A DNA stretch of 51,819 nt from Chloroflexota bacterium (GTDB taxonomy: Bacteria > Chloroflexota > Limnocylindria > Limnocylindrales > CSP1-4): the NCBI GenBank assembly GCA_003152165.1, contig PLZO01000121.1, positions 17,555 through 69,373 of the forward strand, in the 5' to 3' direction. This document shows, piece by piece, positions 44,740 to 51,819 of the stretch (position 1 is its first letter; the number at the start of each line of letters is the position of its first letter). A model generated the notes under the pieces. That model ran no database searches and was not told the origin of the DNA. It worked only from the letters and a program-made list of their open reading frames with translations. Made by a program: the position numbers and the translations under genes.

Positions 44740-45656
44740 GCCGCCCGCTCAAGGTTGGCGTGCAGCTGCCCGAGGTCGAGCGCGTTGTGCGCTGGCCGGA
44801 GCAGCTGGAGATGGCCCGCCGGATCGAGGAACTGGGCTATGACGCGATCTGGGTCGGCGATCACCTGCTCTATCGCTGGCCGGACGCGGCCCAGGCCCGC
44901 GGCCCGTGGGAGTGCTGGACGATGCTCGCGGCGATCGCCGCCTCCACCAGCCGGGTGGCCCTTGGCCCACTGGTCGCTTCGACCAGTTTTCACGCCCCGG
45001 CAATGCTGGCGAAGCAGGCCGCGACGATCGACGAGATCAGCGGCGGCAGGTTGATCCTGGGCCTTGGCGCAGGCTGGAACCAGACCGAGTACGAGGCCTT
45101 CGGCTTCCCCTTCGACCACCGGATCGGCCGGTTCGAGGAGGCGTTCACGATCATTCGGACGCTCCTGCGCGAGGGCTCGATCGACTTCCAGGGGACCTAC
45201 TACCAGGTTCGTGACTGTGAGCTGCTGCCCCGGCCGGCGCGACCCGGCGGCCCGCCCTTGCTGCTCGGCTCGAGCGGCCAGCGGATGCTCCGGATCGCGG
45301 CCCCCCACATCGACGTCTGGAACGCCTGGTACAACGCGACCGGCAACCGGCCGGCCGGCGTGGCGCCACTACGTGCACAGGTCGATGCGGCCGCCCTGGC
45401 CGCCGGCCGCGAGCCGGCCGAGATCGAGCGGACCGTGGCCGTGCTGGTCCGGCTCGCCGGTGGCACGGGGCGACTCATGGGCAACGAATCCATGGGTGGA
45501 ATCCCCGCCTTGACCGGTTCGGCCGAGGCGCTGGCCGAAGAGCTGCGGGCCTACGCCCGGGCCGGCATCGGAGCCGTCCAGGTCGTCCTCGACCCGATCA
45601 CGCTCGGGTCGATCGAGGCATTCGGGTCCGTGCTCGAGGTGCTCGACCGCAACTGA
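44736..45656 (+). CDS. LLM-class F420-dependent oxidoreductase
   Basis: KVGVQLPEVERVVRWPEQLEMARRIEELGYDAIWVGDHLLYR, ISGGRLILGLGAGWNQTEYEAFGFPFDHRIGRFEEAFTII. Confidence 0.92.
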   Translation: MSRPLKVGVQLPEVERVVRWPEQLEMARRIEELGYDAIWVGDHLLYRWPDAAQARGPWECWTMLAAIAASTSRVALGPLVASTSFHAPAMLAKQAATIDEISGGRLILGLGAGWNQTEYEAFGFPFDHRIGRFEEAFTIIRTLLREGSIDFQGTYYQVRDCELLPRPARPGGPPLLLGSSGQRMLRIAAPHIDVWNAWYNATGNRPAGVAPLRAQVDAAALAAGREPAEIERTVAVLVRLAGGTGRLMGNESMGGIPALTGSAEALAEELRAYARAGIGAVQVVLDPITLGSIEAFGSVLEVLDRN

Positions 45657-47506
45657 CAGTCGACGATCTGCCCGGCCAGGACCCCTGTCGTGATCGGCAT
45701 ACAGGTGTTCCGGGCCCAGCGGATCACGTCGTTCGCGCCACCGAAGTAACCCGCACCCGCGCTGAAGCCGCCCACCAGGACGTAGCGCACGTCCCCCGCG
45801 GCGACCCGTGCCTCGAACTCCGCGACGGTCAGCGTCTGATCGTCGCCGCTGAACCCGCCCAGGCTCATCACCGGCAGGCCGGTGGCGATGATGATCGGCG
45901 CCGCCTGCTGCGCGCTGGCGGTGGCCAGGACGAACGTGGCATCGTGCTGGTGTTCGAGAGCGAACGCGACCAGGGCCGATGAGGCCTGGCCGCCCGGACC
46001 GCTGCCTGCCGGGGACCCCGTCGGACCGCCACCGGGCAGCCCGAGGAACGAGCCGCCGCCTCGAGCAGAGCCGGCCGCGGGTGGTCCACCGACCGGCAGG
46101 CTGGCTCCGGGCGGATGGAGGGTCGTCCATGCCGACCAGGTCAACGGAGCCACGGCCAAGGCGAGCACCGCGGTGACGGTGAGCGCGAAGCCGGCGGCCC
46201 GGTCGCGCCCAATCGTGCCGAGTCCAGCCCGGAGGAGCAAGAGGCCGCCGCCAAGCGCGAGCGACAACACGACGGCGGTCCCCTGGAGCCAGTCGAAGCC
46301 GCGGGCCACGCCCACGATCATCGCCTCCGCGAGGCCACTCGCGACCACCGAGATCGGCAGCAGCCAACCGGCCGGGCCCGGCCGCCGCCAAGCCCGAAGG
46401 AGGGCGGCGCAGCCGGCTCCCGCGAGAGCTGCCACGGCTGGAGCGAACATCACCAGGTAATGCGGGTGCCAGAACCTGGCGACGCTGAAGAAGACGGCGG
46501 CAGTCGCGAACCAGCCGGACCACAACGCCAGCGGCACGAGGAAGCGGCGCCGCGCCGGCCGGCGGCGCAGCTCGACGACGGCGACCGCCAGGCCAAGGAG
46601 GCCGAGCACCAGCCACCAGCTGACCTGCCCGGACAGGGATGGGTCGAACAGGCGCAATGGACCAACGCGCCCAAGGTTCGGAAATGACTGGCCTCCGGCA
46701 AGACGCTCGATCCCATTGTAGTTCAGGGCGAGATCGACCACCGAGTTCGCTGCGCTGCCGCCCACAAATGGACGACTGGCGGCCGGGATCGCATCCACGA
46801 TCAGCGCCCACGAGAAGGAGACGAGGAGGAGCGGGACCACGGCAAGGGCCAGGTGCCCGACCCGGCGCTGGAGCGACCAGCGCTCATCGACCAGGACGGC
46901 CAGGCCGAGGGCCGGCAGGACCAGATACGCCTCGAGCATTTTCACATTGAAGCCGACCCCCACCAGGACCATGGCGAGGATGAGCCAGCGCGCTCGGCCG
47001 GTGTCGCACCAGCGCAGCGTGCTCGCTACTGCAAAGAGGACCACCAGCACGAGGAGGCTGTCGACGGTGTTGTTTCGGGCGGTTGCCACCGAGATCGGGC
47101 TCACCGCCAGGACAAGGGCGGCGACCAGTCCCGCGAGACGCCCGAATCGACGCCCCACGAGCCGGGCCAAGAGCCACACCGACGCGATCGCGGCGAGGGT
47201 GCCCGGCAGCAGGAGGCTGACACCGGAGTAGCCGAAGAGCCAGGCCGAGAGCGCCTCGACCCAGAAGCCGAGCGGTGGTTTGTCGATGGTGATGAAGCCG
47301 CCTGGATCGAATGCCCCAAAGAAGAAGGTCGATGGTCCGGCGAGCATGCTTCTGACCGCAGCGGCGTAGTACGTGTTGGACCAGCCCTCACGGTCGAGGG
47401 CAAAGAGGTTCAGCAGAGCAGCCACAACGACGATCGCGGCGAGTGCTGCGCGATCGGGCGTCACCAGCGCGCCGGCGCGGCGAGGGATCGCCGGGAAGGA
47501 AGCCAT
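45551..47506 (-). CDS. Glycosyltransferase family 39 / ArnT-like membrane mannosyltransferase
   Basis: NTYYAAAVRSMLAGPSTFFFGAFDPGGFITIDKPPLGFWVEALSAWLFGYSGVSLLLP, AVSPISVATARNNTVDSLLVLVVLFA, many TM helices. Confidence 0.88.
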   Translation of the reverse strand: MASFPAIPRRAGALVTPDRAALAAIVVVAALLNLFALDREGWSNTYYAAAVRSMLAGPSTFFFGAFDPGGFITIDKPPLGFWVEALSAWLFGYSGVSLLLPGTLAAIASVWLLARLVGRRFGRLAGLVAALVLAVSPISVATARNNTVDSLLVLVVLFAVASTLRWCDTGRARWLILAMVLVGVGFNVKMLEAYLVLPALGLAVLVDERWSLQRRVGHLALAVVPLLLVSFSWALIVDAIPAASRPFVGGSAANSVVDLALNYNGIERLAGGQSFPNLGRVGPLRLFDPSLSGQVSWWLVLGLLGLAVAVVELRRRPARRRFLVPLALWSGWFATAAVFFSVARFWHPHYLVMFAPAVAALAGAGCAALLRAWRRPGPAGWLLPISVVASGLAEAMIVGVARGFDWLQGTAVVLSLALGGGLLLLRAGLGTIGRDRAAGFALTVTAVLALAVAPLTWSAWTTLHPPGASLPVGGPPAAGSARGGGSFLGLPGGGPTGSPAGSGPGGQASSALVAFALEHQHDATFVLATASAQQAAPIIIATGLPVMSLGGFSGDDQTLTVAEFEARVAAGDVRYVLVGGFSAGAGYFGGANDVIRWARNTCMPITTGVLAGQIVDCQLRSSTSSTDPNASIDPSVIGSRTTWTAPMPARA

Positions 47507-47579
47507 CGTTGGTCTATACCAGAGATGCCTGAATGCACGCTGACGACAACCTGCGAGACCCGCGGGCGCGCCGGATTCG

Positions 47580-47616
47580 TCAACCCCGGTTCGCCTTGGC
47601 GACAAACCGGGGTTGA
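47580..47616. terminator. Strong hairpin TCAACCCCGGTT-CGCCTTGGCGACA-AACCGGGGTTGA
   Basis: Perfect 12-bp inverted repeat in the gap between two minus-strand genes; loop itself contains CGC-CTTG-GCG. Confidence 0.6.
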
Positions 47617-47645
47617 TCGGAATTAACGGGCCGGAGCCCTGCGGA

Positions 47646-48458
47646 TCAGCTCCCCAGGAGCACGATCACCTGATGGGCATCCTGGCGGGCACCGACCAGC
47701 AGCGTTCGGGCCTGATGGATCGTCTCCCGGGCGGACTTGAGGATGGGACCGGCCGTGCCGTTGTTCCAGTCTGTCGGGCTGAGCGGCAGGATCGAGTCGG
47801 CGACCGCCGCGATCAGGCCATTCGCCTGGGCGACCTTGGCGTTCAGGTCGGCGAGCTTCGCCTGGGGCGCCGTGACGTCGATGCCGTCGGCCCGCGCCTG
47901 GTTGATCAGGTTCTGCAGCTCAGCGGACAACGGGCCGAACTTGGCCGAAGCCTTCTCGGTCGCATCAGCCACGCTGACGAGGTGCGTCTTCGGGACGACC
48001 AGCAGGTAGACCCGGTAGTGCGGCGCAATCTTGGCGACATCGAGGCGCAGGGCCGCGACCGTGCCATCTGAGTCGATCTGGCTCTTGAGCGCGACCAGGC
48101 CGGTCCGCTCGGCTGCGAACGAGGCCGGATTGACCGAGTTCACGTCGCGCAGATCGGTCATGTGATCGGCCGTCAACACGTCCGAATTGTTGACCAGGTA
48201 GGTCAATCCGTCGAGCGTCACGACCCGTCGATTGATCTCACAGTCACCGGCGGCCCGGAGTGTATCGACGCTCGGGCTGGCGGTAACGGCAGCCCATTCC
48301 GGAATACAGAAGTGGTGGACGGCTGGGGCAGCCGTGGAGTTCGTGATCGGGCTCGGCTCGGCCGCCAGGACCGATGAGAACGAGCCGATCGCGAGGAGGC
48401 CGGCGGCCCCCAGGGCGAACGTTGCCCGACCGAGTCGGGGCGAAAGATGGAGCTTCAT
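47646..48458 (-). CDS. Secreted hypothetical protein
   Basis: Signal peptide MKLHLSPRLGRATFALGAAGLLAIGSFSSVLAAEP; SD GGAGAGTGATTTCA before ATG. Confidence 0.7.
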   Translation of the reverse strand: MKLHLSPRLGRATFALGAAGLLAIGSFSSVLAAEPSPITNSTAAPAVHHFCIPEWAAVTASPSVDTLRAAGDCEINRRVVTLDGLTYLVNNSDVLTADHMTDLRDVNSVNPASFAAERTGLVALKSQIDSDGTVAALRLDVAKIAPHYRVYLLVVPKTHLVSVADATEKASAKFGPLSAELQNLINQARADGIDVTAPQAKLADLNAKVAQANGLIAAVADSILPLSPTDWNNGTAGPILKSARETIHQARTLLVGARQDAHQVIVLLGS

Positions 48459-48463
48459 TGAAA

Positions 48464-48895
48464 TCACTCTCCTGGATTGTTGGCGGCGGCAGCAGCGTTC
48501 GACAACTCGCCGTCGAGTTCATTGAGCAGGTGATCGACCTGCGCGAGAAGGCCGCTTGCCTTGCTGGTCGAGATCACGGGCGGAGCCGGGGTAGCCGCCG
48601 TCGGCGTGGCCTGCAGGCCGCTCGGCGTCGTTGCGGGACTCGTCGCCAGCGTGATCTCCGGCGTCGGGTTGGAGCTGAGGAGGGCGCCCAGGTCGAACGT
48701 GGGCTCGGCTGGGTCGAGATCCAACGCCGACGTTGGCCCCGCCGGTGCGTCGTTGCCGGAGCCAGCCGAGTACCCGGAACCGTTGGCCGTGGTCCCGGCA
48801 GCGGAGACGCCGGAACAGGCGACCACGATGAGAGCCAGGCCAAGCAAGGCTGGCCCCACGCCCAGCGAGCGACGAACTGACATGGCTGTCCTCAT
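48464..48895 (-). CDS. Secreted/lipoprotein-like hypothetical protein
   Basis: VGPALLGLALIVVACSGVSAAG lipobox-like N-terminus; 5 nt upstream of the 48458 gene start. Confidence 0.6.
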   Translation of the reverse strand: MRTAMSVRRSLGVGPALLGLALIVVACSGVSAAGTTANGSGYSAGSGNDAPAGPTSALDLDPAEPTFDLGALLSSNPTPEITLATSPATTPSGLQATPTAATPAPPVISTSKASGLLAQVDHLLNELDGELSNAAAAANNPGE

Positions 48896-49076
48896 TTGGT
48901 TGCTCAGGGCGCCTCGTTGCCGTAGACCCAGCCTGTCAGGCGGTCGTCAACCGCTCCATCGCGCCCTGTAAGCGCTGCGTAAGGCGGGGACCGCCCGGTT
49001 CGCGGCCGGGTGGGCGCCTCAGCCGCCTTCGCGCATACCCCAGGGGGAGCCCGGGCCGTGGCCCCTGTTGCCCAAT

Positions 49077-49795
49077 CTAGCCGAACAGGGTTTCACCGAT
49101 GTAGCCGCCCCGACTCGTCCCGGGCGGGATCGCGAAGAGCCCACTGCCGACGTGCTGGACGTACTCGTTCAGGGCATCGCTCGCCGCCGGCCGGGTCTGG
49201 ACCGGTACGAAGCCAGTGAGCGGATCGCGCTGGAAGCAGACGAAGAAGAGACCGCCGTCGAGCTGGCCCGTCTGGCTGTCGATCCCGTCGGTGAACGAAT
49301 AGCCCCGGCGCAGGAGCCGGATTCCGCCGTTCGTGGCGGGAGCGGCCAGGCGGATATGGGCACCGGCGGGGAGGACCGGCTGGCCGTCCGCGGCCAGTGC
49401 GGCAAGGTTCACCGTATCGCGCTCGTTTGATCCGCCAAGCGGCGCCCCGCTCAGCTTGTGACGCCCGATCGTTGCCTCCTGGTCTGCCAGGCTGTTCCGA
49501 TCCCACGCCTCGATCCGCATTCGGATCCGGCGGGCCACCAGGTACGTCCCCCCGTGCATCCAGGCAGGATCATCGGCTGGGCCTGCCCACACGTGCTGGT
49601 CCATGGTCGGCTGGTCATCGCCGTGGACGTTGTTGGTGCCATCAAGGAAACCCAGCAGATTGCGCGGCGTTACCTGGGCGGACGTGGTGCTGGAGGTTCG
49701 CCGAAACCCAGCTGGGCCCAGCGGATTGCGACGATCCCTCGGCCGATCCGGGCCAGGTCACGACCTAACGGCGGCCTCCCGCAGCTTGATCATGG
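49077..49795 (-). pseudogene. Truncated, frameshifted DyP-type peroxidase (EfeB-like)
   Basis: Reading upstream of the supplied 49604 ORF gives DLARIGRGIVAIRWAQLGFG / RTSSTTSAQVTPRNLLGFLDGTNNVHGDDQPTMDQHVWAGPADDPAWMHGGTYLVARRIRMRIEAWD in two frames, with DyP GFxDG and GGTYLVARRIRM motifs. The N-terminal half is absent. Confidence 0.8.
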
Positions 49796-49799
49796 TGAT

Positions 49800-50235
49800 C
49801 TACTCCGTGACAGTGAGAAAGCCGGTCGCGGACGTCGTGCCGCCGGGGCAACTCAGGCGATAGGCACCCGGCTTGAGATTCAGGGTGAAGCTGCGGTCGA
49901 CGCCGGGCACCACGTTCTCGACCTCGCCGATCACCCTGTCAGCCTGGCCGATCTCATACTCGAGGACGGTAGCCGAGCCGGAATTCGTGACGATGAAACG
50001 TGGCCGGCCGGGCCGGCAACTGGATTGCCTGGGGCGCACAGCCGGCGTCGCTGATCGAGACGTGGACCTGGCGGACCGAGGCGATGGCGGCGACGGAGCT
50101 CGGGCGCAGGATTCCAGATGGCGCCGCGTCGGCCGGCGCAGTCGCGACCTGGCCGCCATTCGAGCAGGCCGCCAGCAGGCCGGCCAGGCCGGCCAGGCCG
50201 AGGACGAGGCTCACTCGTCCGCCGCGGGAGCCCAC
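49800..50235 (-). pseudogene. EfeO/EfeP-like cupredoxin lipoprotein, frameshifted
   Basis: Frame 1 MGSRGGRVSLVLGLAGLAGLLAACSNGG..VRQVHVSISDAGCAPQAIQLPA; frame 2 FIVTNSGSATVLEYEIGQADRVIGEVENVVPGVDRSFTLNLKPGAYRLSCPGGTTSATGFLTVTE*. Extra T in TTT near 49996-49998 explains the shift. Confidence 0.78.
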
Positions 50236-51075
50236 TCAGGCGAACCGGGGCCGGCGCAACAGCCGGAGGCGGTCGCCGCCGACGAACAGGCCGAGAACCG
50301 GGACGAGGTAGCCGAAATAACCGATGAGCTGCAGGGCGGTTGGCTGGGCCCGGTAACCGAGCAGGCCGGCAAGGAGCGACCCCAGCGGGCTGGTCTCGGG
50401 CAGCAGGCCGGCCAGGTTGATTGCCGGCGCTCCGCTTGGCAGCCAGCCGGCGTCGACGAAGGACCCGATCGCCGATGACACCAATCCAGCGGCCACCAAC
50501 AGGATCACCACCCCGGTCAGGCTGAAGAAGCGACGCAGGTTGAGCCGGATCGCCCCGCGCACGATCGCCGAGCCCAGCAGGACGGCGACGGCGAGGCCGG
50601 CCAGGCCGGCGAGCGGCAGCTCGGGCGAGAACTCCCCGGAGGCGGCCGCCGAACGAAACAAGGCCAGTAGGAAGAGCGCCGTCTCGAGACCTTCGCGCAC
50701 AATCGCCACGAATGCGAGTCCGACGAGGGCCGCCGTCGAGCCGGCGCGCAGCGCGTCGTCTAGCTGGCCCTCCAGCTCCCCTTTCAGCGCGCGACCCTGG
50801 CGCCGCATCCAGAACAGCATCCAGGTCAGAACGCCCACTGCGAACACCGCCGCCAACCCCTCGATCGGCTCCTGGATCGCCGACGGCAGGTCGCCGATCG
50901 TGACGAAGACCAGCACGCCCAGGCCGACTGACACGACGAGGGCGGCAACGATCCCGATCCACACCCAGCGCAGTGCATCCCGCCGCCCGATCTTGACCAG
51001 GTAGCCGATCACGATTCCGACGACCAGCGCCGCCTCGAGTCCCTCGCGGAGCAGGATCAGGAACACCGTGAGCAT
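50236..51075 (-). CDS. efeU: FTR1/EfeU-type iron permease
   Basis: LILLREGLEAALVVGIVIGYL and VAIVREGLETALFLLALF: two REGLE motifs, multiple TM helices. Confidence 0.95.
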   Translation of the reverse strand: MLTVFLILLREGLEAALVVGIVIGYLVKIGRRDALRWVWIGIVAALVVSVGLGVLVFVTIGDLPSAIQEPIEGLAAVFAVGVLTWMLFWMRRQGRALKGELEGQLDDALRAGSTAALVGLAFVAIVREGLETALFLLALFRSAAASGEFSPELPLAGLAGLAVAVLLGSAIVRGAIRLNLRRFFSLTGVVILLVAAGLVSSAIGSFVDAGWLPSGAPAINLAGLLPETSPLGSLLAGLLGYRAQPTALQLIGYFGYLVPVLGLFVGGDRLRLLRRPRFA

Positions 51076-51101
51076 CGTCTTGCTCCATGTCGACAGGATC
51101 A

Positions 51102-51120
51102 CTTGCATAAAGAGTGCAAG
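51102..51120. promoter_or_regulatory. Inverted repeat CTTGCA-TAAAGAG-TGCAAG upstream of efeU
   Basis: 6-bp palindromic half-sites just upstream of the efeU start at 51075. Confidence 0.5.
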
Positions 51121-51183
51121 CGCGCTTGAGTCGAGAGAGCGTACGGCGGTCGGGTCGCCTCGTCAAGTGGCTCGATCAAGGCC

Positions 51184-51819
51184 TCAGCGAGCGGGCAGCG
51201 AGACCTCGAATCGGGCTCCACCGCCGATCGGCGAGCTCGCTTCGATCGTGCCACCATGGCGCTCGACGATCCAGCGGGCGATCGAGAGGCCCAGACCAGC
51301 GCCGCCACTGGGGGCGTCGGGGGCCCGCCAGAAGCGCTCAAAGACGCGCGGCAGATCCTCTGGCCGGATGCCCGGCCCCTCGTCGCTGACCGAGACGACG
51401 GCCCTGTCGCCCGACGGCTGAGTATGAACCGATACGGTGCCACCTGGCGGGCTGTGCCGGATCGCATTGTCGACGAGGATCGTGATCAGCTGACGGATAC
51501 GCAGGGCGTCGCCAATGGCGGGGGTCGGCCTGGCATCGAGCTGGATCGTGACCCCTCGCTCAGCTGCGAACCCGGTCAGCGGCTCGAGTGCAGTCGTCGT
51601 GGCATCAGCCAGCTCGAGCGGCTGCCGCTCGAGCTCGATTATCCCGGAGTCAGCCCGGGCGAGCAGGAGCAGCGCATCCACGAGTTCGGTCAGGTGGTCC
51701 GTTTCGGCCTTGATGTCGTCTAGCGTTTCATGCTGATCGGCGATCGTCGAGGCGGGGTGCCGGAGGAGGTGCTCCACGCTCCCTCGGACCACCGCCAGCG
51801 GGGTGCGCAATTCGTGGCT
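51184..51819 (-). CDS. Sensor histidine kinase, C-terminal part (gene continues beyond window)
   Basis: SHELRTPLAVVRGSVEHLL (HisKA), LITILVDNAIRHSPPGGTVSV (N-box), VSDEGPGIRPEDLPRVFERFWR, GGAGLGLSIARWIVERHGG. Confidence 0.95.
   Translation of the reverse strand, partial: SHELRTPLAVVRGSVEHLLRHPASTIADQHETLDDIKAETDHLTELVDALLLLARADSGIIELERQPLELADATTTALEPLTGFAAERGVTIQLDARPTPAIGDALRIRQLITILVDNAIRHSPPGGTVSVHTQPSGDRAVVSVSDEGPGIRPEDLPRVFERFWRAPDAPSGGAGLGLSIARWIVERHGGTIEASSPIGGGARFEVSLPAR

Noticed and set aside
45369-46811. 480-aa minus-strand ORF
   Set aside because: Alternative frame of the GT39 gene; Arg/Gly-rich with no recognisable family.
49755-49762. Possible Sec codon at TGA in the DyP remnant
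   Set aside because: Downstream DyP sequence (DLARIG) is not in the frame of that TGA, so it is a frameshift, not Sec.
49931-51166. 411-aa minus-strand ORF
   Set aside because: Shadow frame of efeU; Arg/Pro-rich without domain signature.

Overview
High-GC bacterial window with dense genes. The families present (OpcA, two F420-type oxidoreductases, DUF2277, a stand-alone Pgi of the Tal-Pgi type) hint at Chloroflexota or a related lineage; that is inference only. The left part holds a pentose-phosphate/glycolysis run: psuG, S9 peptidase, PfkB kinase, then tkt-rpiB-pgi-zwf-opcA-pgl-alpha/beta hydrolase-citrate synthase. The middle holds transporters, a YhaN/YhaO (SbcC/SbcD-like) pair, a CxxC zinc-ribbon protein, a frameshifted methyltransferase and an MFS transporter. 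The main find is a compact selenocysteine/formate dehydrogenase island at about 26.2-38.3 kb. On the minus strand it has tRNA-Sec (selC)-selA-selB-mobA. On the plus strand it has selD and a formate dehydrogenase catalytic gene interrupted by an in-frame UGA with a SECIS-like hairpin directly downstream. These are followed by a NuoE-NuoF fusion and a NuoG-like ferredoxin protein, with fdhD convergent. The FDH alpha subunit looks split: its N-terminal Mo-bis-MGD [4Fe-4S] domain sits at the C-terminus of the ferredoxin protein, about 2 kb downstream of the UGA-containing catalytic gene, so the fragment order is swapped. The right part holds F420 oxidoreductases, a second CxxC protein with a Gly/Ser/Tyr-rich linker, a frameshifted DinB-like gene, AlkA, patatin, GT39 and an apparently decayed efe iron-uptake locus (efeU intact, cupredoxin and DyP genes disrupted). 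All calls come from reading the sequence and supplied ORFs; no database search or folding program was run.
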